Positions 12,101 through 23,942 of a stretch of 64,000 nucleotides of DNA are shown here, in pieces. Numbering within the stretch: the stretch's first letter is position 1; each line of letters starts with the position of its first letter. The translations under genes and the position numbers were made by a program. Below the pieces are notes generated by a model that saw only the letters and a program-made list of their open reading frames with translations, had not been told where the DNA came from and ran no database searches. The stretch comes from Setophaga petechia (Eukaryota > Chordata > Aves > Passeriformes > Parulidae): assembly GCA_024362935.1 (NCBI GenBank), contig JANCRA010000009.1:11984001-12048000 (forward strand), given 5' to 3'.

Positions 12101-12697
12101 ATCCTCTTCTGATACTCGAATTGTGAGTTGCGGTACACAAATTTGGAATCTGACTCTCAGCAAGGACATCTAGATTTGATCCATCCCTTGTAAAAAAGAT
12201 AAAACTGAACCAGAGAGAATCTCTCTGTGTGAGCCTGTCCTAGAGACACTCAATAGGAAAATTACTATGAAAAACCTCCCACCCTTTTGTGGAGCTTAAG
12301 GAGGCCATTCAGAGCAATACAAAACACCTCTTGTCAGAGTGCAGATGTCCTAGCTAGGGAGAGGCACCTGCATGCCTCTAATCAAAGCAAAAAGAGCAAA
12401 GGGAGATGAGCACTCCACACCCTCACCACATCCTGACAGGCAGAGCATGCACCTTCCAGGGATCTGAGATCCTGACTCCACACTGTGCTGCCTGCTGGAT
12501 TTGATGGAATGTATGTGAAAAAGGTGCACTGAAGCACAAGACTATTAGGGCATTTGGATGGTGGGGGGAGGGGACAGATTCTTGTTGTGGCAACCACTCT
12601 TCTGGGCAGCCAAAGAGGAGTCTTCACAAGCCAGAAATATCTGGAGCAAAGGACTGCAGCCCCAAAGCCTCAAAGTTAGGGTATTCAGGTAGGAGAA
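9125..12697. other. Unassigned sequence
   Basis: No gene or known repeat recognised. A 15-bp phrase is repeated at 11349-11363 and 11382-11396. A GC-richer patch lies at 11290-11560. Open frames are all under 100 codons and not protein-like. Confidence 0.4.
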
Positions 12698-12838
12698 GGG
12701 AGTTCTGGTTTCTTCCCCTGGTCTTTATCTGATAAAGATCTCATGTAACACGTGTAAGTAGTCCAGGGGGAGTTCTGGTTTCTTCCCCTGGTCTTTATCT
12801 GATAAAGATCTCATGTAACACGTGTAAGTAGTCCAGGG
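12698..12838. repeat. Exact 70-bp tandem duplication
   Basis: Copy one is 12698-12767 and copy two 12768-12837, identical by eye over the full 70 bp, with one further shared base. Both contain the self-complementary stretch ATCTGATAAAGATC and the palindrome ACACGTGT. The lack of any difference between the copies suggests a recent duplication, or a local assembly duplication. Confidence 0.95.
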
Positions 12839-13192
12839 ACTTTTGTTCATCATTGTCTTAATAGGCTGAAGTGCAAGGAAACTGTTCTATGTATTGATTT
12901 TCTAATCAAATTAATGTCTGGTATTTACCCTCCATATGTTTATTCCTCTGTTGTGCAAGGCTCTCTAATGTCCCATGGGGTTTGTGTCCAAGTTAAAAGT
13001 TTATTGTCCTGTGCCTCCTCTGAATATGCACAGAATGCATCAGGCTCTCATACTCATTAACAACCAACTGAAGGGGAGAATTTATTTATCTTTTTAATCA
13101 ATGAAGCTGCTGATAAAGAATTAGCCTTGCATTTAGGGAAATCAGTTTCATTATGAATTACACTGCTTCAGATTTCCTCCCTCACCACATAA

Positions 13193-13508
13193 CCTGATTC
13201 ATTCTTGCCTTGGTTTCACACTAAAAATCCTGGGGATGATGAAGATGTCAGAAGTTTTAGGTCAGAGACAGCAGTGATGAGACCACTGAAGTCTCTCTAC
13301 CATGCCAGCACTGTGCAGGATGCCTGTCCTGAGAAGCTGGGTTCTGCTCTCCCTGACTCCAATGGCTTCTTCACCAGATACTCCAGTTATTTGGCCTGGA
13401 AAGTGAGTCCTGAGCAAGGGGAAGAAAACATTATACACATTTCAGAAGCATCTCATAATGCAACAGAGGAAAATCTTGTTACAGTGCACTCCAAGCAGCC
13501 TATTCAAG
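13193..13508 (+). other. Open frame ending at a splice-donor-like site; doubtful exon
   Basis: The frame is open from just after a TAA (13190-13192) to a stop after 13525, and has no ATG at its start. Its peptide is balanced and acidic, with segments such as PGDDEDVRSFRSE and SPEQGEEN that read more like protein than most frames here. AAG|GTAATC at 13506-13514 would serve as a splice donor. No good acceptor with a pyrimidine tract lies directly upstream. I do not recognise the peptide. It is most likely a chance frame; a decayed exon or retrocopy is possible. Confidence 0.12.
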
Positions 13509-14714
13509 GTAATCACATTTATATTTTTTAAATGAGGCAGCATTCACAAAAAGTCAAATTTGGAGCTATGACATAAACAAGCCAGGACATAGTCCAGAAG
13601 CAACAAAATAGTTTATGACACTTCCTGTTCTCAGTGTGCTCCTTTCTACTTCCTAATGAACTTTAATAAGAGGATGTACCAACATTTATGTACAGCAATC
13701 TCCAGGCTGGCCACTTCATATAAATGTCTTTTTCAATAAAGGAAACACCATGCAAGGTAGAAAATTAAAGATGAATGCCAAACTTCCTTCTCTATAATTT
13801 AGTTAATTATACCCCAAAAGAGCATCTGCAGTAGGCTTTTAAAGGTTTATTGTTCTGCAAAAATATTTTTTGTAAAATAGATATAAATTTGCTTTCTTTG
13901 TTTATCAATTAATTTATTTAGTTACCCCATAGTAAAAGATAGCAGATGTAAAAGAAAGTGGATCTGAGTCAGTTAGAGGTTTTGGAGAAACAGCTGCAGA
14001 AGTGGTGGTGAGGTTTCAGAAGAGGAAACAACCTAAAGTAAGGGAACAATGAAAGGGCATTTCATTCACTCAAGGACTGAGGCAAAATACACCTAAAGAA
14101 AAGAGTTTGACTTACTTTCATTTGAAAAACATCAAAATATGGTGCCAACAACACCCTATTTATTTCAGAAATACAGCTTCTAGTATTGATTAAACACAAG
14201 CATAAGTTAACACATGCTTTTAACCATGAAAATAAATACATCTCAGCAAAGCAATTAAGTCGCTCTTATATGGCTTCTTAAATAAGGCTGAAATTCTGAA
14301 CTTCATTCTGCAAAGTGCTTTGGGGCAAAATTTTGAAAATTAATCTGAAAGTGCCAATACACTGCCTTCACATTTTAATGAATTTGTACAGAGATAAGCG
14401 AAGAACAATGGATTTAGGATTTTCTGGCACATCATTGCTGAGAACAAAAACTACTATATTTTAAGAAAAACAATGTATTTCAAGAAAGCTGTCCTGGCAA
14501 GAAGGAGATCATATCAGGACCTGGAACTTACCTTGTGCCACAGCATGAGTTTAACAAAGCCTGTTACAATCAAACTGAGACAAGAGAGTCAGAATTACTT
14601 CCCTATAGCAACAATGATCAGCTCTCAAGAAAGATGAAAGTTATTGTGGAAGCAACATGATGTCATTCTAATTAGATCTATAAGCTGCAAATATCTACAC
14701 AACCCCACTACTTG

Positions 14715-14826
14715 CAAAAAAAAAAGAAAAAAAAAAGCCCCACCCAAAAACCCCCAAAACAAACAAAAAACCGTGCATACAAGCAAAAACAACAACAACA
14801 AAAAAGCAAAACAAACCAACACCTAC
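14715..14826. repeat. A-rich low-complexity tract
   Basis: The segment is dominated by A runs broken by C and a few G, including an AAC trinucleotide run (about 14788-14800). It produces short frames on both strands that are artefacts. It could be the decayed tail of a retroposed element, but no element body is recognisable next to it. Confidence 0.75.
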
Positions 14827-17800
14827 ATAAGACTTAAAATGAAAGAGAAGTTTCTAGAGTGACAGATATGTTGGTCGAGATACATACCTATTTTCTATAG
14901 TATTTTACATATCAAAACATTTTTTTCTAACCTTCAAGCTCTGATTTGTCTTTCATTTTGATGTGGCTTTCAAAAAAGACAAGACATTGTAGTCAGACCA
15001 CAGTATGAGGTCTGTAATATGTTCTGATGGGCAAAGCATTTCTGCTGTCGTGGTCTCACAGTAATTGAATAATGGATGGGCTGATAATGCTTATTATGTG
15101 CCTGAGATAACCTCAAAAGACCAAGCAAATAAAGCAAGACTTAAATACTGTCTGTTCTTTTGAAGGTTTCTTAGTAAGAAATTGGATTTTCAATCCAAAA
15201 TATATCACATTTTTGAAGAAAGAAACAACCAGACCTCTGAGATTGTACTAGATGTAGAAGGTGTTTGGGAAATAAGCAAAAGCACACCTCAAGTCTTCAA
15301 AATTATTTAATTCATCAAAGGGCAAAGAAATCTCATTGAAACACAGCATTCTGTATCTTTTATTTCTGATCCACATGAGGGTAGGGAATAGTAGTTTTCT
15401 AGTATTACATTATCTCGTAAGAGTTATTGACAAAAATACAGTCATATCATCCAGACTATAAAGATGAGGTAATCCTCTTTTATTTCCCTTGTTAGCATTT
15501 AGTCATGTACTTCAAAAGAATTTCTGAAAACACAGGTTTTCCTAGTACCATTGCACCTAAAGATGCACAGCTATGTTTCATATTGAACCATTTATTTGTA
15601 TCCAAATGCATGCTTTTGAATTAAATTAGTCTTGGGGGCTTACTCCTCTGCCAACTGCTATTTGTCCTGCAGGAAAACAACTCCCTGAAGAAATGCAAAT
15701 ACCTCATGGTTCTTGAGGGCTGTGGGACAATTACCATGCCATCCAAGCTCTCAAAATTGCAGTAAGTAGGTTATATAGCCTTGGCATCCTCATTCCATAT
15801 GGCTGCAGCTGAAATAAGATGCTTAGGTGGGTTGTAAAGTGACATAGTTTGAATACACATAATTGTATCTTAAGCTCAGCTACAAGCCCTGGGCCACCGC
15901 TGGCTCAATAAGGGATCAGACATGGGTCAATTAAATTCTGTGAACATTTTATTATCTGGGAGCTGAAAGTCTTGAGCTGAGATTAGACAGCTATGGATCT
16001 TCACAGATTATATTCACTGATGCACTGCTGCTGCTTGATGCAAAGAATATCATCTCACAGCACAGATAAAACTGAAGGGAAAATAATGCAAAAAAGTAAG
16101 TAATTTCAGGATACACTAAAATGCAGCATTGATTCTGTGCTTTACATACAGGAGCCATGAAATAGGGCTACTTTTGTAAAAGCTACATGAGCAGTTAAGT
16201 GAGAACATGGATGAAACCAGAAGCTCTTCTACCATAAAATATTTCAGTGTTGACAGAACGCAAAAGGTATTTCACTGGAAAAGGTTTTCCCACAAATCTC
16301 CTGTCCAGCTCTTGTCAAATTTTCCTGCTTTATTTGGGATCACGAAAATGAAAGAGTTACTGTAAGACAAAGGAGATGGGTTTTTGCTATGTGTTACTGC
16401 ATTTTTGTCTTAAACTGGACTGACTTGCCCAGCTCTTTTTGAAACCCCACCATGCTGTTTGGGAGAAGGTACCATGGGGGCCAGCAGTTGAAATAAATTT
16501 CTATGCTACTCTTCCCATCATTACCTTTCAGTATTTAAATGCTTTGTGTTATCCCCAAAGGACAGATTACTATGTAGACTTGGAAGTCCCAGACCACAGA
16601 ATACTTGTGACTTTTCTGCTTGCACACTTTCCACTCCTTTCTCTTCCTAATCATGGTATAATTCTTAAAGTAATTATTAATTTATCTTTAATTTAAAATA
16701 CACTTAATTTGATTATTCTCATTATTCTTGCAGTACTTATAACTTTCTTCCCCCTTTAAAGTATTTTTAGAAAGGATTTTCAATGCAGGACTACTTTGGA
16801 AATGCAAATTTTAGCAAAAAATTAATGCAAATCAAGACTTATTATTCAAAAATAGATTAGGAGTTTATTCATTTTTTAGAAACAAGTATCCTATCTACTT
16901 CACAAGAACAGTTCTTGGATCTTGGACTGTGTTCTGAGGCACTTACAATTCAATCTTGACTAAAGATACAAGAACCAAATATCAGTAAAATGGGCAAGGG
17001 GGAAACATATTTCTTTTCCTCCATGCAACACCCATCTGACTCTGTAGCACCACTGGTGCCACTGATTATGCTGAACACATTAATAGAGTGCCTTTATTAA
17101 CAAATATGATTCCAAACTGCAGATTAACTCTATTTTCTTGGGCACACAATATCTGCTATTTTTCACTGTGATATCACTCACAGAGCCTTAACAGGTGCTT
17201 CTTCTGAGTTTCCTAAAAAAGAAAATACTCTGTTTAATGTTATGTGGTCTAAATGCAACCACACAAAATAATGGGACAATATGTAAAAAAAAAAAAAGCA
17301 AGGCAGAAATTTTAAAATATAAATTCATTTAAGTACTTAAGAAGTTATAAAGAAAAGGTGCCCCTGAAAGGGTGTTGGGGTTTTTGCCAGGTCCAATACA
17401 GATAAGCCTTAGTCCAATGCTGTATTGTATTGTAACAGCTAACATCTCATTTTCTGTGGATACATCACAAGATTTACTGAGAATGCACTGGAAAGGGTGC
17501 ATACAGCAATGATAGTGGAGATTACTGTTTCACAAAAAATATAAGGTTAGAGATGGTTCAAAGGCCAAACCACTTTGAGTCTGTATTTCCCAATTTGGAA
17601 TTCTCAAGGTAGACATTCCAGATTGCATGGGAGCTTACAGAAAAAAGTGGCCAGGTTTCCAGTGGCACAAAACATCCCAATTAACACAGGAGTGTATGTG
17701 TTCATGTGTGTGAAAATCATAATTCATGCTTTGCCCTGAGACTAGACACCTACTTTGGGGTTGCCAAAATCTCAGAGTTTTTTATTTTTAGTTCAAGGTA

Positions 17801-17928
17801 GTTCACAAAATTAATACAAAACATTGAATCACCAGAAGGTTTTACTAGGTTAATACCTAGTTATCTGATTTCTTGAAATAATTGCAGATAGTGGAAGCAA
17901 TCAGGAAGTTGGGAAGACTTTTATAAGG

Positions 17929-18538
17929 TGTATTGTGTTTATGTGGCCAGGTTTTGGTAGCAAAGGGACCTGCAGACCTGTGGAGAGAGGAGCCCACACT
18001 GGATCAGGTTTCCAGGTAGGACCTGTGACCCCGTGGGGGACCCATGCTGAAGCACGCTGTGCCTGAAGGACTGCAGGCATGGAAGAGCGACCCATGTTGC
18101 AGCAGTCAACAGAGAACTGTTGTCTGTGGGATGGACTCATATTGGAGAAGGTCATGGAGAACTATTTCCTGTGGGAGAAACCCCATGCAGAGGCAGGAGC
18201 AATGTGTAATGAACTGACCTTAACCACCATTACCCATCTCCTTGCACTACTGAGGGGGAGAAGGTAAAGCTGGGGAGGCAAGGATAGGGAAATTTGCTTT
18301 TAAGATTTATTTTATTTTTCATTATCCTGCTCTAGTTTTGTTAGTAATAAATTCAGTTAGTATCTCTTAAGCCAAGCCTCTTTTGCCTCTGATGGTATTT
18401 GATGAGTGATCTCTCCCAGTCCTTATCTCAGCTCATGAGCCCTTTGTTGTATTTGTCTCTCCCATGGCCAGGTGTGGAGGGGAGTGATAGAGTGGGTTTG
18501 GGGGATGCCTGGCATTCAGCCAGGGTCAACCCACTATA
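17929..18538 (+). mobile_element. Avian ERVL-like (class III) solo LTR
   Basis: This 610-bp segment follows, from end to end, an ERVL-type LTR that I recognise from bird genomes. It opens TGTATTG... (consensus TGTATTGGGTTTGTGTGGC as I recall it) and closes ...GGGTCAACCCACTATA, where the family normally ends CACCACA. An AATAAA signal lies at 18346-18351. The flanking pentamers TAAGG (17924-17928) and TATGG (18539-18543) agree at four of five bases, fitting the 5-bp target-site duplication of ERVL after one substitution. No primer-binding site or internal region follows, so the internal part was lost by LTR-LTR recombination. Short frames in it (62 and 84 codons) are not genes. Confidence 0.88.
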
Positions 18539-19172
18539 TATGGGATGATACTAAATAAAAATAAACCACAGTTTATTTTTCTAATAACATTAGAAACCAA
18601 GATTTCTAATGGAGTAATGTCTCAAAGCCAGATACTTCTCTTTGTTGGACACATTTGTGCAAAAAACAGGGTGAGACTAACAAGCAGAATGAGGACTATA
18701 GATGCCTGCATTGCTTTATCTCCACTCATAACACAATAGGCAAAGAATATCCAGTGAAATCAACTGGTATCCAGCTGCTACAATGATACATGGGTCTTCG
18801 TGAAGAGTAATTGACTTTGGAATTCACTGCTGCAAAGTGCCTCTGAGAATCTCCACTTCTGAGCACAAAGAGGAGCAGGAAGTTTGTTCACACACTGGAC
18901 ATTCAGGCATTGCCTCTGCTTAAATATTACACTGTTCTCCAATTTAGTTTCTTACTAAGGCATATGTGGGAGAAGTTCCCTTTGGGCAGCTGTTCTTGTA
19001 TGGACAATGCACCAGTTAGTCTCTTTCTGCCTTCCAATGATATCCTCAAAGGATCCAATATTCCCAGATGCACTCCAGGCTATAAGAGATAAGTCCTCGG
19101 TTTCATGTTGTGAAAATGTCACTTTCAAAGATCTGACATTTTGCTGACATTATCTCACATATTTTGAGTACC

Positions 19173-19190
19173 AAAAAAAAAAAAAAAAAA
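19173..19190. repeat. (A)18 homopolymer
   Basis: Eighteen consecutive A, followed by GGAATAAAGG. It could be a relic of a retroposed poly-A tail, but I see no source sequence upstream and no flanking direct repeat. Confidence 0.95.
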
Positions 19191-22100
19191 GGAATAAAGG
19201 AAACCACAGAAGAATCATTCTTATGTCTTTGAACTACCATTTGGGCCAAGACACGGTCTGGCAGACACACTTTGCTGCAGAGTGACAGTGTGAGTACAAT
19301 CCAGTTGGTACCATCAGTCCTGGAGCTCATTTCCTGGCCTTCCAGCACCGTGAGATGTGCCACATCTTTTATCCTTAGTTAGACACTGGGTATGTGTCCA
19401 TTTTATTTATCAGGGTAGATGTAATCAATGAGACCGGTAAATTATGAGGACCAAAAAAGTACCTGAGGTTTGCAAGAGATCATCAGGACCTACACAGACA
19501 AATCAAATACAAAATAAAAGTCACCCTAGTTGTGAATCCTCATGTTTCAGGGCAGCATTTAGCAAAATTCCTGTGATTAGACAGAAACTACCACATACAC
19601 AAGTTTATAAAATAGGTATTGTGACATTGTTTCCCATATTGCTCAGTACAAATCTTCACATCCTACTATCTGGATTCTAATATTGGCATCTGGTCATGTT
19701 TCTGTTCAGCTAACATACCTCTTAACACACGATGGTCAAATAATTCTGTTACTATGGTTCTCTTTGAAGTTTATGAATGTAAAGCATTAACCTATTTCCT
19801 GCACGAGATACTATATGATCAAATTAAAATATGTAAATTGCACACAAGAGCTTCCTGTGGTGCATGAATTTTCTGTTAACAAGTACTTTCCAAATGAAAT
19901 AAGTGTTCTTAACTCCTCTTAGTACGAGTAGAAGACATCAAGCATTTCAGGATTAGACTTGAGCCCCTCCGTCCTTGCTTCTCTCCTGGCAAAATATGAC
20001 ATCTGGCCTAAATACCAAAAGTTCATCTTGCCAAACACCACACGATCCTCCTCCTGCAATTGAAGCACATTGGCAGAGAATTGTTGGATCAAAGGTAAGT
20101 ATCTGAGAATATGATCTAATGTGACTTAGTTGACTACATTCTCTTAATCAGCCTTGAAGGGAATAGAGAGCTCTACAGACCAATTAATTGAAATTTAATG
20201 GCTTGAACTGGTTTTCCATAATTCTGTAGGACTTCCACAGGGACTTATCTCAGACACTAACAACTACAATAGATGTTTACCATTAAGTGAGGTGAATCCC
20301 ACAGCAGTTTACATGATTCAATAACTTCATCAGTGGGACTTGACTGTGTTGCAGGTAAGTTCTGCATGGTCCTCACCATAAAAGGAACTTTTCAGTTTGG
20401 TACTGTTGTTGCAGGGATGCTTGTGCACACAAAAGCACATAATAGTTTTCCAACCTTACTATCTGACTTGGTAAAAAAACATTATTTCTGAAAAAACTCA
20501 CTTTGGCTTTTTTTAGACTGTCATCAGACACCAAAACTACCCTCATTACATCAGCATCTCTTCATGTGGGAATTAGCCAGCAGCACAGAGGCGAAGCAAT
20601 GGCATAAATGAGCTGAGAGTGTTGGATGGCAGCTGAGACTCTTGTCCCAGGACAGCGGCTTTCCTCTGCCTGCGTCCCAGGTCTTGAAGATTGCCACAGC
20701 TGTGGGACTCGGTGCCTGCTGCCACCTTGGCTTGATGCTGTACCAGAGTAAGCCCTAACTGCACACACCCTCACAGACACCTGGAGCCACTTCTTTCCTT
20801 TGCTTCCCTCTTCTTCTCCATGGTAATTCCCTTACCAAAACCTGCTGATGGGCACAGATGGAGGAGAGGGGACCATATCCTGCAGGAGTATCTCCTCACT
20901 GCACACAGGAATGAGTCAGAAAGGGAGCATGAGTAGGAACTTGGTGAAGTTTCCCTACAGGAAGGGAAAGAAAAGGAATAGGAAGGAAAAGAGATGGGAC
21001 ACCAGTCCCCATATTCAAGATCTCAAGTACAATTCACAAACACTTTTGGGAGCAAAACTTTATCTCTTCATCCTTTTCCTCTGTTGGCTTGGGTGCTCTT
21101 GTAGAACACAGGAGATAAAGGTGTTAAACTCCGGATGCTGAGGCAGGAGTCAGATCTCCTACTTCATGGGCACCTCCTGGTATTTTCCTACTGCACTCAA
21201 GCATTGAGCCTACAACTGTGTATTAAAGGGAAGTAACCAAAACTGCAATTAATGAGGAATCAAATCTTTGCACATACACTGTATGTGTTTGGAAAATGAT
21301 GTTTGATTTCAGGATCCTAGAGTTTGCAGGCAAAAGGATTCTCATTTTCTGGGCCATCAGTGGGCTAATGCATCAACTAACCATAGATTGCTCAGACAAG
21401 AGGAAATTTTATCATAAAGGGAAACTTTCAAAGGATGGCTCAGGTACCTCAGAGTTCAGTGACATCTAGATAGGTGGGTTTAGATTGAAACTTTGAGCTT
21501 TGGGAAATTTCAGACATAATTTTTCCCCTAGTGTCAAATCCCTTTCTGCAATTTTCATATTACTTGAAACAGAAACTATCTTGCAGATGAAGCAACGTAA
21601 TATTTGAAATTAACATGGGGAACAATGTACTAGAAGGACAGAAAATCTGAGTAAAGGTAGAGTGAGAAAAGAAGCTGAGGAAAAAGGCTTAATAAGAGAA
21701 AGGCAGAATTAGGATGGAGTGGAAGAAAATGAGAAGAATCATAATTAAAAATAAACTCCAGCCACTTCCCATGTTGAAAGCTCACAGCTAGTAAGCTGAT
21801 TGGCATCTTAAAATTCTTCCAGGGTATTACAGAAACAGCATTTGAAGTTACCATCATGTGTTTTATGTGCTTCATAATCACTTTTGTTAATAGGAAGATG
21901 CAAGATTTCATCTATACTAAGCTTTAGTACTTTACCACTGAAGTCTAATTAGTAAATCATGGAAGGAAAGGAAAGCAAGCTGATGCTTTGCTCAACAAGC
22001 TTCTATGTACAGTCAGGATTAAATGTCAGATAAAGCCTCTGCTTTATTAATTTTCACTTTACTCTGAAACAAAATATATGAACCATGCAATTATTTCAAA

Positions 22101-22773
22101 ACGCTACCAGCATTAAACTCTCCCCATCTCTTACTTCTTCCTCATCACACTTTCACCCCCAGCAGTAGAGAACAGTCTCTCCTGCTAACCTGCAATAAAC
22201 TCTGCTTATAGCTGCCTTCAAAAGGAGGTCCACAGAAACTTAAAAATAAATGAGACAAGACTAAGATTAATAAAATAGGCAAGGATAATTGTTCATTTTT
22301 TTATGACCCAAATTCAATCCATTAAGGGAAGTGTGTAAGACTCCCTTCTAGTTAAATTGACTGAAACATTCTGCAACAACGGAGAATAATAAAGCACAAT
22401 TAAAAGTGAAAGTGACCTGGAGCTTTAAATACCCAAGAACCATGGTAATGGAACAGGAAGGCCATTTAAAGGTCAGCAGCTTATAAACAATGTCTTCAGA
22501 GCAATTTCTCAAGAAGAAAATAATTTCAGACGGGCCTACTGAGTAATTTATAAAAAAGAAGGCTTCTCCCATCCTGAAGGAAGCCAAGCAAAATTAAATG
22601 CCTACTGTGAGGCTCTGGCAGCCATTGTTTCAGGTTCTACATTCAAGAGGAGCTATTCCAGCTGGCATTCAGTGGGATAATCTGGCAGGGTAAATCTCAC
22701 AATACCACAGAGCCATGCATTTCCCAAAACACTTGTTCCTTTGGAGATGACATCTGGGCTGCAGTCCATGAAC

Positions 22774-23876
22774 TCTGCCTGCACAGCTGGCAGGGGTTAC
22801 TTGAGCACCTGACTGCAGAGCAAGAGGCAAAAGAAAACACTGAAACAGTTCTCTGTGGGCAGTGTGGGAAGCTGTGTCCATCAGTCCTTTTGGTTCTCTG
22901 GCATATTTTCTGTGGCCTCTCATGCACACACACCTCCCAGCACATCCTGGGGACTGGCACCTGCTGCCAACTTGCACAAGGAGTGAGCATCCTGGCATCA
23001 CAATGGAAGTCTCCAGTACTTCCTTGCCAAGATGAGTTGTCCAGTATGCACTGAACTTTGGAAATTTGCCCCCATGAGGGAAAGTACAGAAATCATTCTA
23101 GAAACCTAATATAATTCCTCATATTTATAGAGATCCTGTAAGCTCAAAAGGAAAAAACAAAATCCTTCTTCTCTTGGAGCCTTTCTTCATTTTTCAGACT
23201 TGAAGGTAGAACACCATTCTAGCAGGGTCTGTATACCACAGCTGGAAATGTAGATTATACCTAAAAAATATTAATTGAGTGTGTAGGAAAATAAGACTAT
23301 TCATATAATCATCCATTACAAATCTGTCAAAAATATAGAGCTAGAAAATTATTTTTCATCCAGGCAGACATATTGGGTACAGCAGTCCAACAACAGCAAC
23401 AGCTGTGTTGTGTCTGCACCTACAGCAAAAACTACTCGGAAGGGTTTGCAGGATCCAACAAGTTATTCTGCATCACCTAAATCCATATCCAGGAGAAAAA
23501 TTAGTGATCTTATACATTTATTTAGCCTGTGTTCTATCTCAGTGATCAGGGAACACATCTCATAACCCCATGTCCAGAGGAAAAGTCAAGGAGATACTAG
23601 ACACAAGGTATTATCACATATGGGGTTTGTGTTCCATGCAGCTTCATCAAAACTGACATAAACCAGTCATTTCAAAAATCACCTAATGACAGAGAAGAAT
23701 TATTCTTAGGCTTTTGGTGAATTCTTTGCAGACTTGTCTTAATTCAAGAGCATAACAGTAATGCTACCCTACACGGCAGAGGTTTCACTGACTACTTAGG
23801 GCATTTAATATTTCATTAGTTCTTTTTCTGAATGCCTTTCTTATGCTGTGCCCATTCTGCCTGCACAGCTGGCAGG
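22774..23876 (+). repeat. Dispersed 21-bp exact direct repeat, copies at both ends of this span
   Basis: The 21-bp phrase at 22774-22794 is identical to that at 23856-23876, and after one mismatch three more bases agree. The phrase centres on CAGCTG and is partly self-complementary. Only the end segments are repeated; the DNA between them is unrelated. An exact match this long is unlikely by chance in 64 kb, so the two may be fragments of one unrecognised repeat family. Confidence 0.6.
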
Positions 23877-23904
23877 TGTTTCTGTATATAATATTCTATA
23901 TAAT

Positions 23905-23942
23905 TTTTCTATATAATATTCTGTTTTCTATATAATATTCTG
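23905..23942. repeat. Two copies of a 19-bp AT-rich unit
   Basis: Copies 23905-23923 and 23924-23942 are identical (core TATATAATATTCTG). A looser third copy lies just upstream at 23881-23904. It is a small minisatellite-like expansion. Confidence 0.85.

Larger units (their letters stand above)
12839..17928. other. Unassigned sequence with A-rich tracts
   Basis: This stretch has no gene I can defend. It holds an exon-like open frame at 13193-13508 (separate entry), an A-rich low-complexity segment at 14715-14826 made of A runs with scattered C, and 13 consecutive A at 17285-17297. The rest is AT-rich and unassigned. Confidence 0.4.
18544..23904. other. Unassigned sequence, poly-A run
   Basis: No gene or known repeat recognised. 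There is a pure run of 18 A at 19173-19190. A short phrase at 22774-22794 recurs exactly at 23856-23876 (separate entry). Frames near 20560-20780 and 22670-23000 lie in slightly GC-richer DNA and look accidental. Confidence 0.4.
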
